The notes under the pieces were generated by a model. That model was not told the origin of the DNA. It did not search any database and saw nothing but the letters and a program-made list of their open reading frames with translations. A stretch of DNA of 64,000 nucleotides from Copromyces sp. CBS 386.78. Lineage: Eukaryota; Ascomycota; Sordariomycetes; Sordariales; Sordariaceae. Within the stretch, counting starts at the first letter, position 1. The number at the start of each line of letters is the position of its first letter. The DNA lies in NCBI GenBank assembly GCA_030685235.1, contig MU839155.1:124001-188000 (forward strand). The letters run 5' to 3'. Both the position numbers and the translations under genes were made by a program. Positions 55,217 through 64,000 of this stretch are shown one piece after another.

Positions 55217-55848
55217 GGTGATAGTGATATGTAGATTATTATAAGTTACGAGTATCGAGGGAGTAGGTGGGTGGGTGTGTGTAAGTCGGGAGAACCAGTC
55301 GCCCTTGGTGTTGTCGTCGAGTGCGAAGTTGGTGCGCACTGGGTTCGCCGCAAGTCAACACGTTGGTTATGTTGGTTCGGCAATTGATTTCTTTGAAAGC
55401 TTTCGCAAATGACGATATGGTCGGGTATGACAAAGTTGTGTGTTTATGCAAAGAAGGACAGGTATTATCCCGATAAGACGGGATGCCTGTTTTCGTTGGA
55501 GGCTGAGCTTTGATGTTTCAACGAGAGGGGACGTCTGGCTGTTGTGTCAAGGAATCAGCTGTGTCCCACTGACGCTTTACAGGAAATGTTGTCATTCATG
55601 GTTATTCTGGAAAGGATACGGTCAACTTACTTGTACAAGCGGTTCAGCTTTCAGGTACTGGAACCGCTAACTCAGCGGGTCCCCGGACTTTGTCCCCTGG
55701 CGGCCAGACTCGCCCCTGATCAACGTACGTCAAAGAGCGGGGCACGTGTTGGGGCGGCTGGCTAGCGATAAGATAAGAACCCTGACTGGCCTAAAGGTAC
55801 TTCAACCATCCAACATCAAAAGAGAAGCGATTCATTGTGAATATCATC
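55217..55848. promoter_or_regulatory. divergent promoter (Sec18 / LENG1-like)
   Basis: 632 bp between the two start codons. No ORF of merit. GATAAG occurs at about 55769 and again just after, possible GATA-factor sites, by consensus only. Confidence 0.35.
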
Positions 55849-57062
55849 ATGCCTCTGTGAGTTCCAACTTAGTCTTGAACTCCAAGAACATCTGCTAACA
55901 TCATCAAAGCCACCTTCTCGGCAAGAAATCATGGAACGTCTACAACACAGACAACGTCGCCCGCGTCCGGCGTGACGAGGCCGAGGCTCGTGCTCGCGAG
56001 GAAGCTGAAGAACAACGCATGCAACAGGTCGACGCGGAACGTCGTCTAGCCATTCTACGCGGTCAAGTCCCGCCGCCACTTGAGGAACCAGTCGCTTCAG
56101 CAGACACCAGCAGCGAGCAGGGGCGCCGCCATCGTGGACGTGACCCTCTGACGGAAGGACGCAAGCGCAAGCGAGCAGGCGAAGATGACACCGACTTCGA
56201 AATGAGGGTGGCGCGGGAACGTGCCATGGCAGGGGCAAGTGCGGCGAGGGAGCTGTCTGGCCCGGTGGTGAAGTCGACTTCCATCACCACTGCGGCATCG
56301 CTGGTCGATAGCAGGGGTCATATCACGCTGTTTGCTGAAGAAGAGCTGAGGCTTGCAGAGAAGGACGAAAAACTGGAGACCGAAGCAGCCAAGAGAAAGC
56401 GTGAGGAAGCGGAGCAGCATCAGGTACGCTTCACCAGCGCGGTTGGCAGGGATGCGGAAGGCTTGCTAGCGAAGAATAGCCCCTGGTATGCGACACCAGA
56501 TGGGGACGTTGCTGCGCTGGTTCCATCCAAGAATGTGTTCGGGAAGCAAGATCCAGGGCGCAAGGCTCGTGAGGTGGAAAGACTGAGTGCCAGTGATCCT
56601 TTGGCAATGATGAAGAGGGGTGCCAAGATGGTGCGCGAGATCAATAAGGAACGGGAACGGGAGAATGAGGAGAGGGAAAGGGCACTGAGAGAATTGCGGA
56701 AGGAAGAGCGGCGACGGGAAAAGAAGAGGCGAACACAACACCGCAGGGAAAGACATGATAGTAGGGAGCCTGGTGATGAGCTTGACAGGGGGAGGCGGTC
56801 TCGGTCAGAAAGGCGGGAACGAGGCCGATCGGAAAGTAGAGACCGTCGCCGTGACCGTGAAACAGACAGGGAAAGGAGAAGAGGCCACTCTCGTGACAGA
56901 CACCATAGACGGTCTAGCAAGGAGCGAGACGACCGCGATCATCGCAAGCACAGGAATCGCGATGGTCATGATGGTGAGCATGGCCGTCACCGACATCATC
57001 ACCGATCAGAAAGGCCAGGTGACAAGGACAAGCCAAGACATGGAAGAGATGATGGCGCATAA
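55849..57062 (+). CDS. LENG1-like protein with CIR N-terminal domain and RS/RD tail, two exons
   Basis: The first exon is 8 nt (55849-55856, ATGCCTCT); the second is 55910-57062; 386 residues in all. The spliced start 'MPLHLLGKKSWNVYNTDNVA' followed by RVRRDEAEARAREEAE is the CIR N-terminal domain found in LENG1, CIR and spliceosomal Cwc25. Further on are 'HITLFAEEELRLAEKDEKLE' and 'KNVFGKQDPGRKAREVERL'. The last ~110 residues are Arg/Asp/Ser/His-rich. These features point to a nuclear, splicing-associated protein; the exact role of LENG1 is not well known. Without the 8-nt exon the first useful ATG would remove the family signature, so this exon matters. It is convergent with the next gene (134 bp gap). 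Confidence 0.88.
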
Positions 57063-57195
57063 CATCTTCATCTTTTTTTCCGATTTCCAACGTTTGGAAC
57101 AGAAAACCTTAGCATCAACATCAAATAGCGAGAACAAGATACCCAAAATTATTACAACCAATACATATCCCCCATCCAAACTTCAATGCCAGAAC

Positions 57196-57903
57196 TTACC
57201 TTATCTCGTTACCCCATGCCCTCTCCTTCCAAGGCAAACTAATAGCCACCTCCCTCATATCCCTCTCCACCATCTCCCTCAACCCCTTCGTCCTCTCCCC
57301 ACCCCCCTCCACCAACTCTTTCAAACTCTTCAAAACCCCCTCCACAACCTCCTTACTCCCCCCTTCCCTCAAATCACTATAAACATCCAACCCTTCCTTC
57401 GTAAACAGCGTCGGCGCGAACCACGTAACCACCCACCGCTCTTTTACTTCCCCCGTCTCCGCATCTTTGACTTCCCCCCACCCCAAAATCTCCCAATGAC
57501 TGCTCACGAAAAATAACCACCCCGATCCGCGCCAGTCCCAACTCGTCGTGTCATCTTTGATATTCGCCAAGTCCCAATTCCCCGTGTCGACGCCCGAGAC
57601 GGTTTTGAGGCTGCCGGATCCGGAGAGGGATTCGTATTCGACCAGGTCGTCTACGCGGGGGCGACCATCGGCAGTGGGAGGGAGTGGCTGGTACGTGATG
57701 CGCACGTTGCGGGCTGAGCGCCACATGGAGAGCGTGGAGTGGGTTACGGACCAAGTCCTGTGGAGGAAGTCGAGGGGCGGGAAGGGGATGGTTTGGGGTG
57801 GTGGGGAGGAGCGGTGCGAATGGGAGTATTTGTAGGGGAGGCGGAGGGTGATGCCTCCCTGTGGTGAGGAGTTGGTGGTGGTTGTAGGTGGTGTAGTGGC
57901 CAT
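57196..57903 (-). CDS. fungal protein of unknown function, 235 residues
   Basis: One exon from 57903 ('MATTPPTTTTNSSPQGG'). The core is rich in aromatic residues and beta-like: 'FLHRTWSVTHSTLSMWRSAR', 'VRITYQPLP', 'SWDWRGSGWLFFVSSHWEIL' and 'ERWVVTWFAPTLFTKEGLDV'. The alternating pattern suggests a beta-barrel of lipocalin or fatty-acid-binding type, which is a guess; I do not recognise the family by name. The end is a charged helix. The last codons and stop lie in AGGTAAGT, a perfect 5' splice site, so a further exon and a different C-terminus are possible. No signal peptide. Confidence 0.75.
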   Translation of the reverse strand: MATTPPTTTTNSSPQGGITLRLPYKYSHSHRSSPPPQTIPFPPLDFLHRTWSVTHSTLSMWRSARNVRITYQPLPPTADGRPRVDDLVEYESLSGSGSLKTVSGVDTGNWDLANIKDDTTSWDWRGSGWLFFVSSHWEILGWGEVKDAETGEVKERWVVTWFAPTLFTKEGLDVYSDLREGGSKEVVEGVLKSLKELVEGGGERTKGLREMVERDMREVAISLPWKERAWGNEIR

Positions 57904-58508
57904 GGTTGGTTGATTATGCGATGGTAGATGGGTGAGATGGTGGGTTGAATGCTGTTGTCAGAGGTTAATGTAATGAAAGCAGCTGACAGATGAAGGATAG
58001 AAGAGGTTGTTGATGTTGGTCAGCTGAAACAGTGTGAAATGGTATGCTGCTACCGATTGGTTGGCTGGAAACACAGGGGTTTGTGAGGTTGCGTATCGAA
58101 CGAAAAAACAGTGACTGGTGATTAAGAATTGGAAATCAAAGAAAGACTTCCAACTGATAGGTTGTCACGCCGTAGGATTCAAGCCCATTCCATCAAAAAG
58201 TTGAAAAGTGACAAAACTTCCATGCACTCGGGAGGGTAACATTCCGAGACAAGGAAGGTCGTTAACGGCGTTAGCGCAAAGCATCCGCCCAATCCACTGT
58301 GTGCGCTGTTCTCTTTTAGGTAGCGGGGAACGAGTGGAGGCCCACAAGGCTGATTGATTCAACGACACCTTGTCTTTTTTCGACGTCAATTCGTGCTAGA
58401 CTCGATCCTTTACATTAACCTCATCCATCAACCTCATCTCCATCTTCCGCCATTTCGCCCGCTACAACCCTCCCCTCACCACCCCCTCCAACCATCAAAC
58501 ACCAAAAA
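57904..58508. promoter_or_regulatory. divergent promoter region
   Basis: 605 bp between two divergent genes. An ATTGG (inverted CCAAT) is seen at about 58055. The last 100 bp before 58509 are C/A-rich leader-like sequence. Confidence 0.4.
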
Positions 58509-58542
58509 ATGACCGACCCAAACCCCTCTCAACCACCCTTGG

Positions 58543-58630
<88 letters not shown>

Positions 58631-59402
58631 CCATGACATTTTCATCGACCAAGAAGCCGAAGCAGCCGCCATGGCCGCAGCAATGGGTTTCTCTTCATTC
58701 GGCCAACAAGCCCCTGCCCATGACTCCGACCCCGACGACAACTCGGCTGCTGCCGGTGACCGCCCCTCGAAAAAGAGGAGGTACAACTCGCGCGTCGACG
58801 CCTACGTCGGACCAGCACCACAGGGAACGGGGGCGAATGACGTGCCTGTTCAGAGGCGGGTTTTCAATGCGCCAAAAGAGGATATTGAGGTGAAGGATAA
58901 GAACGAAATCAACCTCGATGACGACGACGACAATGATCAGGGCGCCAGTGTGGAGGCTTCGACGACGACGACGACGACGGCGCTGCCGATTAACACATCA
59001 CTACCACCTAAACCGCCAATCCAAGCACCAACCCAACGACCCGTCGTCGGCTTTAACTCCCACAGCCAAAGAGGCGATCATGGCGCACGCGGCGGACGAG
59101 GCGGCGGTAGAGGCGGCAGGGGTAATCATGGAGGAGCAAACACCCACGGCCGTGACCCAACGAAACCTTGGTATGCCGACTACTACGACCCATCAAGCAA
59201 CGAGAACCCGTGGGAGCGATTGGAGCAGGCGCGCGGGATTGAACCCGTGGGAGTGTGGTTGCCTAGTCGGTCTGGAGGTGGTCGTGGTGACGGTGATCGT
59301 GGTGCACGCGGAGGTTTTGGACTTGGTGATAGAGGGTTTGGAGGTTCTGGTTCTGGTTCTGATCAGCAGGGTGCTCAAGAGGTTGCTCAGCAGCTGGCTT
59401 AG
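58509..59402 (+). CDS. RGG-box protein with poly-Asn tract, unknown function
   Basis: One exon, 297 residues. It starts 'MTDPNPSQPPLD', then 29 consecutive Asn. 'MAAAMGFSSFGQQ' is a short hydrophobic helix. 'SKKRRYNSRVDAYV' is a likely nuclear signal. An acidic patch (DDDDDND) and a Thr run follow, then an RGG-rich segment ('GARGGRGGGRGGRGNHGG'), the conserved-looking 'DPTKPWYADYYDPSSNENPW' followed by ERLE, and a final Gly/Arg-rich part. I know of fungal orthologues in style only. RGG boxes suggest RNA binding; low-complexity tails suggest condensate behaviour. Both are inference. Confidence 0.8.
58545..58631 (+). repeat. (AAC)29 coding microsatellite
   Basis: 29 uninterrupted AAC codons encode poly-Asn in the RGG protein. 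No AAT is present, so the tract is a pure and probably young, length-variable repeat. Confidence 0.95.
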
Positions 59403-61532
59403 GAGGGAGCTTCTGCTTGGCTTAGCAGGGAGACTCGGCGCGGGAGGACAATAGCCCCAGAAGGAGAGGCTGATATTAGTACCTCTATTGAAGTCCAAGC
59501 CTTGACCATCAGCTTCAGCTCCATCCAGTTCCTGCTTGGCCCGCGCCGACGGTCGATATATGGCTCCGGCTATTGGTGGTCATGCCGATGCTGGTAATCC
59601 CCATTGCCATGGCAGCCACACCTCCAAGTCATCCACCTTTGTCTGTCATTTAATTGGTTGGTTTGATACCCTATTCTTATGTTCAATGTTATGCCATGCT
59701 CTTGTATTGTCTCACCCGCATCGCGCTTTCTCCTCTGAACACCTTGCCTCTTTTTTTTTTTTTTTTTTTTTCAATCCTCGTGGATGGCATCTATAGTTTG
59801 TCTAGTGCCTAGCTCTTGTGGTTGATGGATGCCATTCGATTTGGGATAGCCTATAGGTTTCGTGATAGATGGGGTGTGTGTGTCTATGTGTGTATGTCTA
59901 TGCTTGAGTGTTATACCAAGTGGTCGACCCTTCAGCCAAGTACCCAAAGAGGTATGTGTGTGGCCAAATCACATGAGACTATCCATCCGTGAGTTTCCTT
60001 TCGGCAAGGTCATGTCTACTTCTTACCTTGCCCTACCTTGCCTTACCTTGGCAAAGGTACTCTCTTACTTGGTCATCAACCTAGCCACATCATCCATCAT
60101 CAATCAACTAGGGGAAAGAGACTTACCGAGTTCTCCCTATACCAGGACTGGGACCAGGACCCTTACCTACGAGAAGCACGGTCATAGGTCACGAATCACA
60201 CCAAGACACCCACCTCAACAGACAAAAACATCTTTTTAACTGCCAAAAGCACCATGTAAGCAAGCAAGCTACCTAAAACGCCTACCCAACACACAAGATA
60301 CTTTATCCAAAGAGCCGAACCAAGCCACCAAATCCCCAAATCCTACCCCGCCGTACAGGAGACAAACCCGGCTAGGTACAGAAGAGCCATGAGCCAGTCA
60401 CCAACCATCCACCGAACCACTTCCCTGTCCGAGAAGCACCACCATTGACTCTATAGACGGCTAGCCTCAAGAGGTAATAGGCCCCCCACCGTCAGAAGTC
60501 AGAGGGCGGAGGAAAGGTACCCAGTCACCCGGCACTTCTGTCCACACTGTCCGTCCGTATCTGGGGACTGCATGGTCTGGTTCGTTTCCCTGGTGCCGAA
60601 CAGTCCCCAGACACATACACGTGCCAGATCAAGCCAAGACGCTGACAAGCCACCTGGGACAGTGCATCAAAGAGAGTGACGTGCCGGTAGCAATGGGTGT
60701 GTGGAGCTCCTCGCGGTTCTCGGAGTCGTTTTCCGAGCAAGATGGACGAATAGGCAGGACAAGCCATCACTGTCGCTCCCGCTGCCAGCCAGTCCATCGT
60801 GTCCACACACCCCCCACCACGCTGGCAGTACGTATCCATCACATCCTGCAGCCCTGCCAGGCTTGTGTTCCGCAGCGGCTCGGATCTCCCCTCCCGCCCG
60901 TGGCATGTGTCTCAACCCTGCGTCGTCACCTTCCCAGCAAATCCAGATTCCCACCCTCCATCTCAGTGAAAAGAAGCCAAGAAAACGGAGAGGGGGGGGT
61001 GTAAATGTGCCTGGTGCCTGGTGCCTGGATGCGACGTCTAACCCAACCCAGGAAAAGAAAGAAAAAAGCCACCAAGGAAATCCCCAAAAACAGTCCAATC
61101 AAAGAAACTGGGCATTTTCCCGAAACGATGTGGTCCGTGGTAAAGGGGAAGAGCAGGGGGGTGGCGTGGAGTTTGAACGAGGAAAACGCCGCAAGCTGCT
61201 GCACGTCTTGACGCATTCCAGCCCAACCTAACGACCACCCCCCGTCAACACCGTAAAAACCTGACTCCGTTTTTTCCTCCTTGTCTCCGCTGGGGCGTGT
61301 ATCGCGGCTAAATTTGCCGCGCCTGGCATGCTTTTTCCAACGTCATCTCTTCCGCAAGGCTGAGAAACTCCAAAAGACCTCCGGGGCATTTTCCCGTTTT
61401 GTGCAAAAAAAAAAAAAAAAAAAAAAAAAACATGAAAAAAGGGGTTTGTGCAAGTATAAGTCCTATGTGCTGAATCCGAACAAAGAGAGATGAAGAGAAA
61501 TCGTTCTCCGATGCAAATGTAACCGCAATGGT
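59403..61532. other. gene-free region with homopolymers
   Basis: About 2.1 kb between the RGG gene and the KxDL gene (convergent). It has a T21 tract at 59751-59771, CCTTGCCTTACCTTG-like repeats near 60030-60055, and an A26 tract at 61405-61430. Open frames on both strands at 60.6-61.2 kb have no family features. Confidence 0.45.
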
Positions 61533-62239
61533 TTAGAAAGCATCAGGAGAAGGATGACGTGCGCGCGACTTGGCATACTCCTTGGGATGCTTCTTCGCCG
61601 CCTTGGCTGAAAGAGAGCTGTTTCGAAGTTGTCAGTATGTGGTCTGCTCTTCCTATTCGTTCTCGGGCGTCAAAACTCACGTCACTTTCTTCTGTGTCCA
61701 TTCGAGGTCTTTCCGCACCGCCTGGGCATCTTCAAGCCCCTGGGCAAATCGCGCCCTTGTCCTCGCAAGACGTGCTTGTGCCTTGGCCTGCAGTTCGAGA
61801 ACCTCGCGGTGCTTTGCGTTCAGACCGCCAGAGCTAAAGTGGATCCGATTAGCAAATCGTTCACCAAAACACAGCATCTTCAGGGAAAAACTCACATCTT
61901 CGCCTGCTCGACCGTCAAGCGATCGAGGGGGATCGGCGAGAACGTATCAGCAAATCGATCTTGCATGTACTCGTTCAGATCGATGCCACTCGCAGATCCC
62001 GCGCTCTCGTAGTCTCCCTGGCTGCTTCCAGCGTAGGTAGAAACGGGAACGGAATAGGTGGATTGGCCCATGCCAGACCCAGAAGTCACTGACGGATCAG
62101 ATTCCTCAGGAGGAGAGACGGAGTAGTTGCTGTCATTGCTGTTGTAATAGGCAGGATGCGTGGGGTACTGTCCCTTTCCGGAAGGAATGGGAAGCGCGCC
62201 AGTAGCCGCGTAATACTGGGTAGAGTAGTTTGACGACAT
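61533..62239 (-). CDS. KxDL-domain (KXD1, BLOC-1-related) protein, three exons
   Basis: Exons 62239-61896, 61833-61681 and 61617-61533 give 193 residues. Residues 1-95 are Ser/Tyr/Gly-rich and disordered ('MSSNYSTQYYAATGALPIPS'). The conserved domain spans the first splice: 'DLNEYMQDRF', 'SGGLNAKHREVLELQAKAQA' and 'FAQGLEDAQAVRKDLEWTQK', the last holding the K-x-D-L signature (Lys-Asp-Leu with WTQK). It ends basic, 'KHPKEYAKSRARHPSPDAF'. In yeast, Kxd1 is a BLOC-1 subunit acting in endosome maturation. Both introns (62 and 63 nt) close in frame; the last exon was chosen because it alone gives a compact end. Confidence 0.85.
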
Positions 62240-64000
62240 GATTGTGACTGTGTAATGTGTGACCTGAATGCGGAAGACGTCACTGCGGTGGTGGATACCA
62301 AGAATAGAGTTATGACGGCTTGTGCGTTTGTGGGGTTTCCCCAGGTTCGGATGAGGACTTGTGGGTATTGGGATGTGGAGTGATGTAGGAACTAGACTGG
62401 GAAGAACCAACTAATGTGAAGACAAGACCCAGTATAAAGATAGTTGTCAAAAGTGTCTGAGAGTGTACACAAGGTCTTCAAGAAGGTTTAGGGTCTGGAT
62501 CTGAATACTGAAGATGTGATGGAGAAGGAGAAAGAAAAACTCAACTACTCTGGTCAACAACAACCCCCTTTTATACCTTTCTCAACCTCCCCCTTGTCCA
62601 CAACTTCGAGCCATCATGATCTCGAGGGGATAAGAGTCGGTAACTCTATTCGTGGACAAGCCTTCTTTGACCCCGCTTGTAAACCGGCAGGAGGTAGGAT
62701 CCGGTTGACAGGGACGGGGATGGAGGTGACGATGATGGACTAGTTTCGATAGTGTCTGGCCTGTCATCCCCTCTTCTGCCGTGGCGACATGCCCAACGAG
62801 CATGACGATGGCAAAGCCGATGGGGTGATCCCTGAAGCTCTCGACCATGAAGGAAGGTTCGGATTCGCCTGCAGATGGATTTCGATTGCTCAGAGAAAGG
62901 CAATGCATATGCCGAGAGACAACTATCACCGTTTGTATTGGTGGACCCGAAGTGATGGAGGGAATATCAAGTGAGGATCCTGTCAGGTTTTTCCAGATTC
63001 ACACCGCATGTAGGTAACAAAGGAAAGGACGGTCCGGAAAGACTTCCAGAGGGCGAACGAAGCACCAACGGGGAGGCCGAGCTGGGATAAACGGGGAACT
63101 AGAGGATCGATAACCAAGTCCAGAACGGAGCACAAGGGCATGTGGAGGGGCGTGTGTGCAACAGGTGGTCGATAAATGGAAGCAGACATGGGAGGCATAA
63201 GCCATTGTAGGTAATAAGCAAGGGGTGCTCTGGCCGGAATTCAGGCAAGGATGCCTCTGGTTCGGGTATGAGGAATGCGTGAGTTGTTGACGGTGTATGA
63301 CAAGCAGGTGGGTAATAGAAAGTGAGTGTCTGGTCTATTATTCCACCAAAAAAAAATCTGTGTGAGGATGAGTAAATTGTACATAGGGAGATGTATCAGG
63401 CTTGCGCTGGCCAACTGGAATCGATCTGCACCATGGTACGGAACACGGGTCGGGAAGAAGTGCTAAGGCACCGGCTTTTCCATAAGCCGCTTCCGTGTAC
63501 ATGGTGCACTGTATAGGTTGGGAGAGCTTCCCACTTGGGAATTGGTGACGAACGAAACAAGCGCGCTCGTCCGTTAACGCTAGCCACATGGCAAAGGTGC
63601 TGTCGGATTCGTCAGCGATATAACCGTTTTCGTTGGTAGGAGCGATCTTGAGTTCAAACGGAGGGTGCGAAAAGGTGGGTTAGGCAGTGATGCAGGGAAT
63701 CGGGTGAGCGATGTGTTGTTCAAAAGGCCTGCATCATAAATTTCTTCCCCTCTCTTCCTCGTTATTCAGAATTCTCCCCTTTTGCTCATCTGATTTTCTT
63801 GGCCTGGCATCCGTACCTTTTCAGCATTGGAGGAGCGTTCTGTTTGGCCTGTGGTCCCCTTAGCTTCGTTTTTTTCTCCCCTATAAGAGAGCGGGAAAGT
63901 CAGCAGTACCTTACTGTAAGACTAAACTCAATTCCAGAATTGAGATAATTCCATTGGCTGGAACGGCGAGACACCCGCCCCCCCCTCCCAACCCTTAGGC
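62240..64000. other. 5' flank of the KxDL gene, gene-free to window end
   Basis: About 1.76 kb. No supported gene; open frames at 62.5-63.2 kb and 63.3-63.6 kb lack family features. The frame of the KxDL gene is open upstream to 62410 without a better start. Confidence 0.4.

Noticed and set aside
58529..58786. poly-Leu protein on the minus strand
   Set aside because: Only the complement of the (AAC)29 tract; not a membrane protein gene.
59862..61240. open frames of 100-175 codons on both strands
   Set aside because: Low-complexity, mutually overlapping, no conserved motif; likely 3' flanks and intergenic DNA.
1..64000. CRISPR arrays, bacterial operons, plasmid origins, 5S rRNA
   Set aside because: None seen; the window is eukaryotic nuclear DNA with spliceosomal introns, and no 5S-like sequence was found by eye.

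Overview
This window is nuclear DNA of a filamentous ascomycete, most likely a Sordariales fungus of the Neurospora/Sordaria type. The genes are housekeeping eukaryotic genes cut by short introns (about 50-150 nt, GTRAGT...CTRAC...YAG). The predicted VMA6, NOP58, RPS0, stomatin-like and Sec18 proteins look close to Pezizomycotina versions, and fungus-specific proteins (Dad1, a Yag7-like protein, a fungal MFS carrier) are present. The genus is inferred from general similarity; no database search was possible.

Layout. 2-16.6 kb: elongin C, the DASH subunit Dad1, a secreted acid-phosphatase-like enzyme, a 1137-residue fungal orphan, an MFS transporter, prefoldin subunit 4 and a CENP-W-like histone-fold protein. 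17.5-33.3 kb: a Yag7-like protein, a 12-exon gene of tandem Cys/His zinc-finger-like repeats, an RS-domain/Hub1 fusion, NOP58, V-ATPase subunit d, a mitochondrial uS15 protein and cytosolic RPS0. 34-52.5 kb is an accessory, gene-poor region. It holds two diverged F-box-like paralogues, decayed copies, a 680-bp PIF/Harbinger-like non-autonomous element, an inverted-repeat element, one intact stomatin-like gene, and at least three pseudogenes with in-frame stops and frameshifts. 52.6-62.3 kb returns to housekeeping genes: Sec18/NSF, a LENG1/CIR-N splicing-type protein, two fungal proteins of unknown function and a KxDL (BLOC-1-related) protein.

The genes do not form one pathway. Many are divergent pairs sharing a 0.35-0.9 kb promoter (NOP58/VMA6, uS15m/RPS0, prefoldin 4/CENP-W, Dad1/phosphatase, Sec18/LENG1-like), several with a CCAAT box. 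There is a loose theme of ribosome biogenesis and translation (NOP58, RPS0, uS15m, Yag7-like), membrane traffic (Sec18, VMA6, KxDL) and kinetochore (Dad1, CENP-W).

The most unusual signals are: (1) the zinc-repeat gene, where all 11 introns split the same His codon (C|AY) so that each exon is one repeat; (2) a second in-frame coding block of 38 codons directly after the UAG of the Yag7-like gene, with an 18-bp repeat varying almost only at third codon positions; (3) the Harbinger-like element with TTA target-site duplication; (4) Hub1 carried as the C-terminal domain of an RS protein. Exon boundaries given here were chosen by hand from splice consensus and reading-frame closure; each gene model sums to a whole number of codons.
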